DNA of 57,762 nucleotides from assembly GCA_009993045.1 (NCBI GenBank), contig JAACUG010000067.1:1-57762 (forward strand), given 5' to 3'. The notes under the pieces were generated by a model. That model saw only the letters and a program-made list of their open reading frames with translations, had not been told where the DNA came from and ran no database searches. The number at the start of each line of letters is the position of its first letter. Position 1 is the first letter of the stretch. This document shows, piece after piece, positions 17,446 to 26,518 of this stretch. The position numbers and the translations under genes were made by a program. The DNA comes from Cyanobacteria bacterium CG_2015-22_32_23. Lineage in GTDB: Bacteria > Cyanobacteriota > Cyanobacteriia > Cyanobacteriales > Cyanobacteriaceae.

Positions 17446-19956
17446 TTAATTATTATTAATATTAGTTTGCTTTAAATCATTAGCGGAAGCGACTAAATAT
17501 TCAGCAACATTCATTAAACCGTGAGAAGTATCATTTAATTTACTGCAAATATTAGCCATGGCTTTATCTGCATCATTAAAACTCTCATTATAACTATGAC
17601 TAGCATTAGTCAAATAATCATTAATTTGAGTATTAGTGTTAGATGATAGTTGATTAAATTCTTCAACAATTTTCGTGATAGTTTCTTCAAATTTATTAGT
17701 CATTAACTCTACATTATTATTAACTTTTTCATTCATTTTTTGATAACTACTTTCAACTTTTTGGGCTTCATTACCGATGGTATAAGCTAACTCTTGAAGT
17801 TGGGCAAATCTTTCACTAGAATTCATGCCGACAACGTTAACTAAGTTATTAACTATTTTCACCGTTTCTTGAATTTTTCCTAAACTTTGATTGACTTCAT
17901 TACTTAATTCTTTTCTCGTTTCGGCTTCTTCTTTAAAAGTAGTTTGTAAATTATTAACAACTTCCGCTAAACCTTCTTTTTGTTTGCTTAAAGTTTCCTC
18001 TAATAAGTTATTTTGTTGGGTAAAAAATTCCGTTAAAGATACTTGATATTCTAGTCTAAATCTCTCTAATTCTTCCTGCAAAGTAATGCGAGTTTGATAT
18101 AAAATAGTATCAATATTTGTGAGAGTTTCAAGGAGATTTTCTTTTGCTTGATTCATTAATTGAGATGCTTCTTCTCCGACATTTTTAATGGTTTCTGTTT
18201 GTTGAGAAAAAGCAATAGTTGTTTTGTCTAAAATGCTTTCAGTAGAATTTTTCACCCCTTCTAACATTTCTTTTTGTTGGGTTGCCTGAGTAATTAAAGC
18301 CTCCTGTAAATCTTCTCGAATCCCCCTAAAAGTATTAGCCGCAGAATTAGCACTAATTTCAAAGGCTTGTCTTTGTGCCTCCATGCCAATTATACTTTGC
18401 GCAACGGCGTTATTGATTTCTTCGGCTACCTGTTGTAAAACTCCTTTAGTATCACCACTAAATTGATTTAAAATTTCCTGTAAACTTTGAGCAAATTCCT
18501 GCAATTTAATGAGAGTATCTCTTTGAAATTCTTGGATTGTTTGTACTGCACCAGATAAACTTTCGGTAATACCGCCTAACTCGTCTTTCAATTCTCTGAC
18601 GGCAAGGGATGCTTCTTCTGTGAGTTTAGCACTTTGATCCAATCTTTGCACTACTGGCTCAATTAATTCGTTGCGTAACTGTTTAATTAATGATTGTATG
18701 GTAGATTCTTGCGCTATTTGTATCTGTTTCAAAGCCGTTAATTCTTCCTGAATAGGAGTTACTAAAGGTTGAATTGCATTGGCGATGGCAAAAGGTGTAA
18801 GATTTTCTAAATAACGATTTTGTGCTTGTAATTCCTCGACAATAGCAACTTTTTCCGTAGCGATGGCATCTCTAACTACTTGTTGAATATTCGCAGGGGT
18901 AAGATGTTGTAAATAATTATTTTGTGCTTGTAATTCTTCTACAATAGCAACTTTTTCCGTAGCGATGGCATCTCTAACTACTTGTTGAATATTCGCAGGG
19001 GTAAGATGTTGTAAATAATTATTTTGTTTCTCTAATTCTGCAACAATAAATGATGTTTCTAAAGTAATAACTTTTTGCATAGCCGAAGCAATATTTGCAG
19101 GAGTTAAGTTACTTAAATCATCAAGACTTTTAGTTTGTAACTGTAATTGTTTGATTAAAATACTCTCATCAGAAATAATAGCTTTTTGAATTTCATTAGC
19201 AATATTTTCTGGTGTTAAACTACTTAAAAAACTAAGATTATTAGCTAAATTTTCTAAACTTTTAGACGTATCTTCTTTAGAAGAATTATCTAATCTTGAT
19301 AGTAACTTTTGAGGTGATTCAAGAAAAGCAATTTCACTCAGTTTTTTTCTTAAATTATTACGAGTATTTTGTCTTAATTTTGCCCCTCTTGCTAAATACC
19401 ACATCATAAAAATAGCACTACTCATTCCAGCTAAAGAAGTAGAAAAAGCTGTTTTCATTCCCTCTAATAATTTAGTGGAAGAATCTAATAATGATTGTGT
19501 GTTATCAATTCCGCTTATACCTATTTCTTGCAAACCTAAAAAGATGCCTAAAAAAGTGCCTAAAATGCCTAAAGCTGTTAATAAAGTTGGTGCATAATAA
19601 ACTGGGCTACGAGGTACAGAATTGCTTAATAAGCTAGGATAAGATGAGAGAATATAATCATTATTTTCTAACTCAGGAGAAAAAGTTAAATCTTGATTTG
19701 TTTTACCTTTTAAATGTTTTAATACCCACTTTCTAACATCTTCTCTAATATCTTTTTTATCACAATCATCAAAATTAATAGTTGTTTTATTTTTACTTTG
19801 CGTTAAAAAATCTATAGCATCATTAATTAATTTGAAATTGTTATCACTTTTATAGTTGTTTATATCTTGATTTTCTTGCCAAATAAAATAAATAGCAAAT
19901 ACAAGAATTAAAGCCAATCCTAAAATATTGGAAATAGTTAAGAAAAAATTAAGCAT
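17446..19956 (-). CDS. zorA: MotA/TolQ/ExbB-type channel with long tail, ZorA-like
   Basis: An 836-residue membrane protein. TM1 lies at residues 5-27; the MotA/ExbB core has P-T-L-L-T-A-L-G-I-L-G-T-F-L-G-I-F-L-G-L (124-143) and L-L-E-G-M-K-T-A-F-S-T-S-L-A-G-M (163-178). From about residue 200 to the end is a helical, Gln/Glu-rich cytoplasmic tail. Such a tail is the mark of ZorA rather than flagellar MotA. Residues 245-400 hold five copies of a 34-37 residue repeat built on L-T-P-x-N-I, two nearly identical in DNA. It is the second gene of the operon, 18 bases after the 118-residue gene. Alternatives: an ExbB-like protein with another role; the ZorB and ZorC-like neighbours argue against this. 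Confidence 0.75.
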   Translation of the reverse strand: MLNFFLTISNILGLALILVFAIYFIWQENQDINNYKSDNNFKLINDAIDFLTQSKNKTTINFDDCDKKDIREDVRKWVLKHLKGKTNQDLTFSPELENNDYILSSYPSLLSNSVPRSPVYYAPTLLTALGILGTFLGIFLGLQEIGISGIDNTQSLLDSSTKLLEGMKTAFSTSLAGMSSAIFMMWYLARGAKLRQNTRNNLRKKLSEIAFLESPQKLLSRLDNSSKEDTSKSLENLANNLSFLSSLTPENIANEIQKAIISDESILIKQLQLQTKSLDDLSNLTPANIASAMQKVITLETSFIVAELEKQNNYLQHLTPANIQQVVRDAIATEKVAIVEELQAQNNYLQHLTPANIQQVVRDAIATEKVAIVEELQAQNRYLENLTPFAIANAIQPLVTPIQEELTALKQIQIAQESTIQSLIKQLRNELIEPVVQRLDQSAKLTEEASLAVRELKDELGGITESLSGAVQTIQEFQRDTLIKLQEFAQSLQEILNQFSGDTKGVLQQVAEEINNAVAQSIIGMEAQRQAFEISANSAANTFRGIREDLQEALITQATQQKEMLEGVKNSTESILDKTTIAFSQQTETIKNVGEEASQLMNQAKENLLETLTNIDTILYQTRITLQEELERFRLEYQVSLTEFFTQQNNLLEETLSKQKEGLAEVVNNLQTTFKEEAETRKELSNEVNQSLGKIQETVKIVNNLVNVVGMNSSERFAQLQELAYTIGNEAQKVESSYQKMNEKVNNNVELMTNKFEETITKIVEEFNQLSSNTNTQINDYLTNASHSYNESFNDADKAMANICSKLNDTSHGLMNVAEYLVASANDLKQTNINNN
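18817..19020. repeat. 102-bp tandem duplication inside zorA-like gene
   Basis: Two consecutive 102-base units (18817-18918 and 18919-19020) differ at two positions by my reading. They encode two copies of a 34-residue repeat (L-Q-H-L-T-P-A-N-I-Q-Q-V-V-R-D-A-I). More diverged copies flank them. The frame is preserved. Confidence 0.93.
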
Positions 19957-19974
19957 AATTTGATATTTTATTCC

Positions 19975-20331
19975 CTAAAGTTGATATTTTTTTGAAAATT
20001 TGTTAATTTCTTCTAAAGATAAAACTTCTTTTGCCACTCTTATAGGTAAATGAGCAGCATCTTGATAATTATCCACATTAGAAATTAATTGTAAACTATA
20101 AAGTACTTCTTCCGAAACTATTTCTTTATCTTCAATTAAATAGACAAAATTAGGGGCATAATTCCTTAAAAGTTTAACTTGTAATCTTACTTTTAAATCT
20201 CTCAAAGATTTTGCTAAAAAATGTTCATTATTAAATATTTCATCGGCTGCTAATTTCCATGAATGATTAACGGCATGAATTTCTTTAACTAAACTTTCAA
20301 AAGGTGGTGTTAATAAAGTCTGTAAGTTCAT
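19975..20331 (-). CDS. Unknown 118-aa protein leading the Zorya-like operon
   Basis: A small soluble protein with no transmembrane segment or signal peptide and no domain I can name. It contains mixed charged and hydrophobic segments (L-R-D-L-K-V-R-L-Q-V-K-L-L-R-N-Y and I-E-D-K-E-I-V-S-E-E-V-L-Y). It is the first gene of the operon and ends 18 bases before the ZorA-like gene, so it should be co-transcribed with it. It is not one of the classical Zorya components as I recall them. The 196-base gap to cobN must contain the divergent promoters of both. Confidence 0.6.
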   Translation of the reverse strand: MNLQTLLTPPFESLVKEIHAVNHSWKLAADEIFNNEHFLAKSLRDLKVRLQVKLLRNYAPNFVYLIEDKEIVSEEVLYSLQLISNVDNYQDAAHLPIRVAKEVLSLEEINKFSKKYQL

Positions 20332-20527
20332 TTTAATTGATTGATTTCATAAAATTGTATTTATTATTTTTCTTGCCATCTACTTATCAGTCATGATTTT
20401 CTGTTTTATGCAAGTTATCGGATAAATTTATTTAAAATTTCTTTTATATAAGTTAAAAAACTGTAAATTATCGATATAGTAGCAAAAGAAAGAATCTAAT
20501 TCTCCTTATTCAAAGATAAATCTCTAA

Positions 20528-23500
20528 ATGCACAGAATTCAAGCAAACCCTAGCGGATGGAATCCTGATACCGATGGGGTAATTATTATTCAACAAAATC
20601 CAGCGCCTATTATCTTCTTAACTAGCGCAGATACGGATATTCAAACTATCGCTGCTTCTATGGAATATTTACCCGCAAATTTTCCTGATATTCGAGTGGT
20701 TAATTTACTGCAATTACAACAAGAATTGACGATTGATACTTATGCACAAGAAGTTTTATCACAAGCAAAAGTGATTATTTTACGATTATTAGGAGGAAGA
20801 AGTTATTGGAGTTATGGCTTAGAAGTTTGTAAAGAAATAGTTAGCCAAAATAACGCTCATTTAATCATTTTACCCGGAGATGATCGTCCTGATTTCGAGT
20901 TAATTAATCATTCTAATATTTCGTTATCTAACGTTAATCAATTTTGGCAATATTTAACAGAAGGAGGAGTGGAAAATTTTGTTAATGCTTTTAAGTTTAT
21001 AAGTGACAGTTTTTTTGATACTAAATTTAACTTTAATTCACCTCAAGTAATTTCTCGTTTAGGAATTTATAACAAAAATTCGACATCTTTTACTAAAGAG
21101 AATAATTCAGAGGGAGGAATGCCAATAAATAAAGTAAAAGAAAATAAATTAACCTCAGAAAATAAGATAATTAATTCAAATATTGACACTGCTATTATAT
21201 TTTATCGATCTCATTATTTATCAAGTAATCTTAAACCCATTGACGCATTATGTCAAAGTTTAGAAGAAGAAAATTTAACCAATATTGCTATTTATGTATC
21301 CTCCCTCCAAGAGATAGATATTCAAGAAGAATTAATAAAATTATTACAACATCATCAAGTAAGATTAATTTTAAATACCACTAGCTTTTCTGTGGCTAAA
21401 ATCGGTGATGAAATTAACGCTAAAATTTGGCAAATATTAGATATTCCCGTTTTACAAGTTATCTTAAGTGGTAGCACTCAACAGTATTGGGAAGATAACT
21501 TTCAAGGCTTATCGCCGAGAGACGTTGCTATGAATGTTGCTTTACCTGAAGTGGATGGAAGAATTATCACTCGTGCGATTTCCTTTAAATCTGTCGCAAC
21601 TTGGCATTCTCAATTAGAAACAGATATTATCGAATATAAACCTTTAATAAATCGAGTAAAATATATTGCTAAACTAGCAAAAAAATGGGTTAATTTAAGT
21701 AAGATTAATAACTCAGAAAAAAAAGTTGCTTTAATTTTAGCTAACTATCCCAATAAAGACGGAAGAATTGCTAATGGTGTTGGTTTAGATACTCCAGCTA
21801 GTTGCATTAATATTTTAAACTCTTTACTTAATAATGGTTATAAAATTAATGATATTCCAGCTAACGGTGATGACTTGATTTTTAAATTAATTGAAGGGGT
21901 AACTAATGATTTAGAAATGCAATCTAACCGAAAAATTAATCAATATTTATCTTTAGAAAACTATCAAAATTATTTTCAAACTTTACCCTTAGAAGTTCAA
22001 CAACAAATTATTAATAGATGGGGTGATTTTGATACCCCCCAGCCCTGCTTACTAAGGGGGGAGTCGAAGACGGGGGGATTGCCATTACTAAGAGAGGAGT
22101 CAAAGATAGGGGAAACATTTATCCCCATTTCTGGTTTACAATTAGGTAATATTTTTATTGGCATTCAACCCTCAAGAGGTTATGATTTAGATCCTAGTTT
22201 AAATTATCATGCACCAGATTTAGAGCCCACTCATCATTATTTAGCTTTTTATTATTGGGTGCGAGAAATTTTCAAAGCTGATGCTATTATTCATGTAGGA
22301 AAACATGGTAATTTAGAATGGTTGCCGGGTAAAAGTTTAGTTTTATCAGAGAATTGTTACCCTGAAATAACTTTAGATAATTTACCTAATTTTTATCCTT
22401 TTATTGTAAATGATCCGGGTGAAGGTTCACAAGCAAAACGTAGAGCAAATGCAGTCATTATTGATCATTTAACCCCACCTTTAACCCGTGCAGAATTATA
22501 TAATGAATTATTAGAATTAGAGGCTTTAATTGATGAATATTATCAAGCACAAAGTCTTAATCCTAGTCGTTTAAATATTATTGGCGATCGCATAGTAAAA
22601 TTAATAAAAGAAACTAACTTAAATGAAGATTTAGCCATTAAAAAGCTAAATAAAGATAGTTTTTCAGAATTTTTAACTACTACTGATAGTTATTTATGTG
22701 AATTAAAAGACGCTCAAATTAGGGATGGGTTGCATATTTTTGGAGAATGCCCCGAAGGAAGACAATTAAGAGATTTAATTATAGCAATTGCACGTTTTAG
22801 TAGTTATAATAACTTAGGTTTAATTGAAGCTATTAAACAAGATTTAGAAAATAATTTAACTGAATTAATAATAAATAATCAAGAAGATAAGCCATTATCT
22901 AATATTAAAGATAAACTAGAAGATAAAGAAAGCAAAGAATATATAGAAAATCTTGCTTGTCAATTAATTGATAATCTTATTCAAGGAAGAAATAATACTA
23001 ATTTATTTTTACAAAATATAGAATCAATTATTAATAATGATAAAGGTAAATCTGAGATAGCTGAATTATTAAACAAAAAAAATTATCAAAAAATTAGCTT
23101 AGGAAAACATACCGAAAAATCTCTTAATTGGATAGCGAATAATTTACTACCAAACTTGAGAAAAACTGATCAAGAAATCACCAATTTAATGAGAGGATTA
23201 GAAGGCAAATTTATCCCCAGTGGTTCATCAGGTGCACCTAGTCGAGGTAGGTCTGATGTATTACCCACGGGACGCAATTTTTATTCGGTGGATATAAGAG
23301 CAATTCCCAGTGAAACAGCTTGGGATGTAGGTAGAAAAGCAGCAGATGCAGTAATTGAACGATATACCCAAGAAAACGGCGAATATCCTCGCACATTAGC
23401 GATTTCCGTTTGGGGTACTTCCACTATGCGCACAGGAGGAGATGACATTGCTCAAATTATGGCATTAATGGGCATAAAACCTGTCTGGGATGGCGTTACT

Positions 23501-24475
23501 CGTAGGGTTGTGGATTATGAAATTATCCCTATTTCTGTATTAGGGCGACCTCGTATAGATGTAACTGTTAGAGTTTCGGGCTTTTTTCGTGACGGATTTC
23601 CCAATATACTGGAATTATTGCATAAAGCGATTGTAAATTTGTCAACCCTTAAAGAAGAAAAAGAAAATAATCCCCTTGCTTTACAAGTAGAAAAAGAGAC
23701 CAAATATTGGTTAAATCAAGGATTAGAAAATAATCAAGCAAAAGATAGAGCAAGTTATCGTTTATTTGGTTCAAAACCGGGTGCTTATGGTGCTGGTTTA
23801 CAAGGTTTAATGGAGTCACAAAATTGGGAAACAGATGCTGATTTAGCTAGGGCTTATTTAAACTGGAGTAGTTATGCTTATCAAGGCAGTAAAGGAGTTT
23901 CTATGCCAGAAGTTTTTGAGCAAAGATTGAAGGAATTGCAAATAGTTTTACACAACCAAGATAACCGTGAACATGATTTATTAGATTCCGATGATTATTA
24001 CCAATTTCAAGGAGGATTAACCGCAGCAGTCAGACATTTAAAAGGAGAAAATCCTGTTACTTATTTTGGGGATAATTCCCAACCTAATAACCCAAAAGTT
24101 AGGGCATTAAAAGAGGAAATTGCGAGGGTTTATCGCAGTCGAGTTATTAACCCTAAATGGATAGCAGGAGTTATGCGTCATGGTTATAAAGGCGCTTTTG
24201 AAATGAGTGCTACTGTGGACTATTTATTTGCCTATTCAGCTACTACGAAAAGTGTACCTAATTTTATGTTTGAAGGAGTAGCTAAAAGTTATTTATTCGA
24301 TGAAAAAATACAGCAATTTATTCAAGAAAAAAACCCTTGGGCATTAAGAGATATAGCCGAAAGATTAATCGAAGCATCTCAACGAAATTTATGGGAAAAT
24401 GTCTCTCAAGAAATGTTAGATAAACTCAGAAATATCGCCCATGAATCAGAGGCAATTATTGAAGGTAAAATATGA
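20528..24475 (+). CDS. cobN: Cobaltochelatase subunit CobN
   Basis: A 1315-residue large chelatase subunit that inserts cobalt into the corrin ring in the aerobic cobalamin route. It resembles ChlH, but the N-terminus (G-V-I-I-I-Q-Q-N-P-A-P-I-I-F-L-T-S-A-D-T) and R-L-L-G-G-R-S-Y-W-S-Y-G fit the CobN branch. H-V-G-K-H-G-N-L-E-W-L-P-G-K and the C-terminal G-V-M-R-H-G-Y-K-G-A-F-E-M are hallmark blocks. About residues 503-530 are an in-frame repeat insertion unlike the family. A low-complexity, Asn/Lys-rich region spans about 770-870. It is divergent from the Zorya-like operon. Confidence 0.92.
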   Translation: MHRIQANPSGWNPDTDGVIIIQQNPAPIIFLTSADTDIQTIAASMEYLPANFPDIRVVNLLQLQQELTIDTYAQEVLSQAKVIILRLLGGRSYWSYGLEVCKEIVSQNNAHLIILPGDDRPDFELINHSNISLSNVNQFWQYLTEGGVENFVNAFKFISDSFFDTKFNFNSPQVISRLGIYNKNSTSFTKENNSEGGMPINKVKENKLTSENKIINSNIDTAIIFYRSHYLSSNLKPIDALCQSLEEENLTNIAIYVSSLQEIDIQEELIKLLQHHQVRLILNTTSFSVAKIGDEINAKIWQILDIPVLQVILSGSTQQYWEDNFQGLSPRDVAMNVALPEVDGRIITRAISFKSVATWHSQLETDIIEYKPLINRVKYIAKLAKKWVNLSKINNSEKKVALILANYPNKDGRIANGVGLDTPASCINILNSLLNNGYKINDIPANGDDLIFKLIEGVTNDLEMQSNRKINQYLSLENYQNYFQTLPLEVQQQIINRWGDFDTPQPCLLRGESKTGGLPLLREESKIGETFIPISGLQLGNIFIGIQPSRGYDLDPSLNYHAPDLEPTHHYLAFYYWVREIFKADAIIHVGKHGNLEWLPGKSLVLSENCYPEITLDNLPNFYPFIVNDPGEGSQAKRRANAVIIDHLTPPLTRAELYNELLELEALIDEYYQAQSLNPSRLNIIGDRIVKLIKETNLNEDLAIKKLNKDSFSEFLTTTDSYLCELKDAQIRDGLHIFGECPEGRQLRDLIIAIARFSSYNNLGLIEAIKQDLENNLTELIINNQEDKPLSNIKDKLEDKESKEYIENLACQLIDNLIQGRNNTNLFLQNIESIINNDKGKSEIAELLNKKNYQKISLGKHTEKSLNWIANNLLPNLRKTDQEITNLMRGLEGKFIPSGSSGAPSRGRSDVLPTGRNFYSVDIRAIPSETAWDVGRKAADAVIERYTQENGEYPRTLAISVWGTSTMRTGGDDIAQIMALMGIKPVWDGVTRRVVDYEIIPISVLGRPRIDVTVRVSGFFRDGFPNILELLHKAIVNLSTLKEEKENNPLALQVEKETKYWLNQGLENNQAKDRASYRLFGSKPGAYGAGLQGLMESQNWETDADLARAYLNWSSYAYQGSKGVSMPEVFEQRLKELQIVLHNQDNREHDLLDSDDYYQFQGGLTAAVRHLKGENPVTYFGDNSQPNNPKVRALKEEIARVYRSRVINPKWIAGVMRHGYKGAFEMSATVDYLFAYSATTKSVPNFMFEGVAKSYLFDEKIQQFIQEKNPWALRDIAERLIEASQRNLWENVSQEMLDKLRNIAHESEAIIEGKI
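22035..22120. repeat. In-frame C/G-rich repeat insertion in cobN
   Basis: CCCCCC at 22035 faces GGGGGG at about 22056 around a short loop. Two degenerate 36-base units start at 22049 and 22085, each beginning TTACTAAG. They are translated as L-L-R-G-E-S-K-T-G-G-L-P and L-L-R-E-E-S-K-I-G-E-T-F. GC content is far above the surrounding gene, which points to an inserted repeat element. Confidence 0.8.
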
Positions 24476-24614
24476 TTTAATTTAGATAATTTTTGTAACA
24501 AGTTTAATCTTAAACTAACGAAGATAAAAAACTAATAATGACATTAAAGCCGTAATATTTTATGCTTTATAATAAATAATTAACCTTCATTTTATTAGTT
24601 ATTTAATGCTTTTA

Positions 24615-25400
24615 CTACTTTAATTTAGTGGTAAGTTGACGTGCTTTATAAAAAGTCTCTAAACTATGAGTATCCCCCACAAAACGCCAATGCCAAGGCT
24701 CATAATTGACACCCTGTAAGTTATCGGGAGTAAAAGACAACTCGAAACTATATTTCGCTGCATTATTTTTTAACCAGTTATAAGCAGAAGTTTGCTCAAA
24801 ATTAGTACTTAAATTAGTTGCAGGTACATTACCGTCACCAATATCGATGGCGTAGCCAGTATGATGTTCACTATATCCTGGCGGTGCACTTACTTCTGCC
24901 CTTTTTGAAGTGGGTTGTTTCCGTTGTTCTTTTACCTGAAAAAAGAGGTATTCTTGATCTTTAATGGATCTAAATCCTGATATTGGCATTAAAATTACAC
25001 CCTGAGTTTTCGCATCGGTTTGCATTTGTAAAAATTTATCTGCCGCCTTCTGTCTTAATTTGATTCCACCATCGTTGGTAATAGCTTTTAACTCGTTTTG
25101 GGGTGCTTCTTCATAGGGTAAATGCCCTAAAATATTATCAGGAATTTTCTCCTCTTGATTCAATGGTGGTGATGTCTGGTTTTGTGTCACCGTAGGTGTA
25201 TTATTTTCGACAGTTTCTACAGGTTGAGTTTGATTAACATTTACAGACTTTTGCGGAGAATTTCGGTTAAAAAAGAAGAAAGCCAGTGCTAAAAACGCAA
25301 CAGTACTCCCTACAATGACAATATTAACCTTATTTGTGGTGATATAACTTGATTTGATTGTTTTTTTCGCTTCCCTTAAAGCAACTGGAATTTCATCCAT
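24615..25400 (-). CDS. VanY-type D-alanyl-D-alanine carboxypeptidase
   Basis: A 261-residue protein with one N-terminal membrane anchor (about 24-43), a Pro/Gln/Thr-rich spacer, and an M15B peptidase domain (about 95-255). Zinc-site features are S-E-H-H-T-G-Y-A-I-D-I-G-D and E-P-W-H-W-R-F-V-G, which supply the His, Asp and His ligands and the catalytic Glu. It should trim the terminal D-Ala of peptidoglycan peptides in the periplasm. It is convergent with cobN. No vanR/vanS-like genes are nearby, so a vancomycin role is not suggested. Confidence 0.85.
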   Translation of the reverse strand: MDEIPVALREAKKTIKSSYITTNKVNIVIVGSTVAFLALAFFFFNRNSPQKSVNVNQTQPVETVENNTPTVTQNQTSPPLNQEEKIPDNILGHLPYEEAPQNELKAITNDGGIKLRQKAADKFLQMQTDAKTQGVILMPISGFRSIKDQEYLFFQVKEQRKQPTSKRAEVSAPPGYSEHHTGYAIDIGDGNVPATNLSTNFEQTSAYNWLKNNAAKYSFELSFTPDNLQGVNYEPWHWRFVGDTHSLETFYKARQLTTKLK

Positions 25401-25567
25401 AGATGTTATCTTTCTTGATTTGATATTAAATTATTTTAACTTTTTGTGACTCAATAATCATTACTTTCAGTTTATCTTCAGCTAAATTTCAGGTAAACTA
25501 GCTTTAATAGAACATAAACTAATAGATTCAAAACAATAATTAATCATTATTTCGAGATAAATTAACT

Positions 25568-26455
25568 ATGAGTTACGATATAGAAAAATCAGTTTTAGAA
25601 AGATACGAAGAAGGGGCAAAAAATCATCAACCTAGTTTATGTTGCCCGACAGAATATGACACTCAATTTCTGACAATTATTCCTGATGAAATTATAGCAA
25701 AAGATTACGGCTGTGGAGATCCTACTAAATATGTAAAGGAGGGTGAAATTGTCTTAGATTTAGGCTCAGGTGCAGGAAAAAATTGTTATATTATTGCTCA
25801 AAAAGTTGGTAAAAATGGACAGGTTATCGGGGTTGATTTTAATGATGAAATGCTTAATTTAGCTCGTAAATATCAATCAGAAATTAGTGATAAATTAGGC
25901 TATAATAATACTAACTTTATTAAGGCTAAAATTCAAGATTTAAAATTGCCTTTACACAAGGTTGAATTGTGGTTAAAAAATAATCCTATTAATAGTTTAG
26001 AACAATTACGCACTTTTGAAACAGAATGCGATCACCTTCGTCAAGAAGAAACCTTAATAAAAGATAATTCTATTGATATTGTGGTGTCTAATTGTGTTTT
26101 AAACTTAGTTAAACCTGATGATAAAAAACAATTATTTAACGAAATTTATCGAGTCTTAAAAAGTGAAGGAAAAGCAGTTATTTCTGATATAATATGTAAC
26201 GAAGATGTCCCATTAGAAATGGTAAAAGATCCTGAATTATGGAGTGGTTGTATATCTGGGGCTTTTCGGGAAGATAAATTTATCAAAATGTTTGAAAATG
26301 CAGGATTTAAACAAGTAGAAATTTTAGCAAAACAAAACGAACCTTGGCAAGTAGTAAATGGAATCGAATTTCGCTCATTAACTGTCAAAGCCTCTAAAGA
26401 AAAATCTGAGCAAATTAATAATAACTCTTGTTGCCCTCCAACATCTTGTTGCTAA
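25568..26455 (+). CDS. arsM: Arsenite S-adenosylmethionine methyltransferase
   Basis: The 295-residue protein has a SAM-binding motif V-L-D-L-G-S-G-A-G-K and the three cysteines expected of ArsM: D-Y-G-C-G-D-P (Cys49), V-S-N-C-V-L-N-L and S-G-C-I-S-G-A-F. It also has a C-terminal Cys-rich tail (C-C-P-P-T-S-C-C) that may gather arsenite. ArsM methylates arsenite to methylated arsenicals. The radical SAM gene arsS follows after 65 bases, so the pair should make arsenosugar precursors. No arsR-type repressor is visible in the window. Confidence 0.88.
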   Translation: MSYDIEKSVLERYEEGAKNHQPSLCCPTEYDTQFLTIIPDEIIAKDYGCGDPTKYVKEGEIVLDLGSGAGKNCYIIAQKVGKNGQVIGVDFNDEMLNLARKYQSEISDKLGYNNTNFIKAKIQDLKLPLHKVELWLKNNPINSLEQLRTFETECDHLRQEETLIKDNSIDIVVSNCVLNLVKPDDKKQLFNEIYRVLKSEGKAVISDIICNEDVPLEMVKDPELWSGCISGAFREDKFIKMFENAGFKQVEILAKQNEPWQVVNGIEFRSLTVKASKEKSEQINNNSCCPPTSCC

Positions 26456-26462
26456 AAATAGA

Positions 26463-26477
26463 GTGGGCATTGCCCAC
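26463..26477. repeat. Perfect palindrome GTGGGCATTGCCCAC
   Basis: A short palindrome follows the arsM stop codon. A related copy lies at 3213-3227. It may serve as a weak hairpin between arsM and arsS, or simply be a dispersed repeat. Confidence 0.6.
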
Positions 26478-26518
26478 AAAAATCATCAATATTAACTAAA
26501 TATTATTATCACTCAATA

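Noticed and set aside
14398-20331. Reading the MotA/MotB-like genes as a flagellar motor or ExbB-TolR system
   Set aside because: Cyanobacteria lack flagella; the channel protein has a roughly 600-residue cytoplasmic tail and the cluster ends in an EH-signature-like protein, which fits Zorya better.
20528-24475. Calling the large chelatase ChlH (magnesium chelatase H)
   Set aside because: The N-terminal sequence matches CobN and not ChlH as I recall them; shared blocks do not discriminate.
24615-25400. Vancomycin-resistance role for the VanY-type gene
   Set aside because: No vanRS, vanH, vanA or vanX genes nearby; the family commonly acts in ordinary peptidoglycan turnover.
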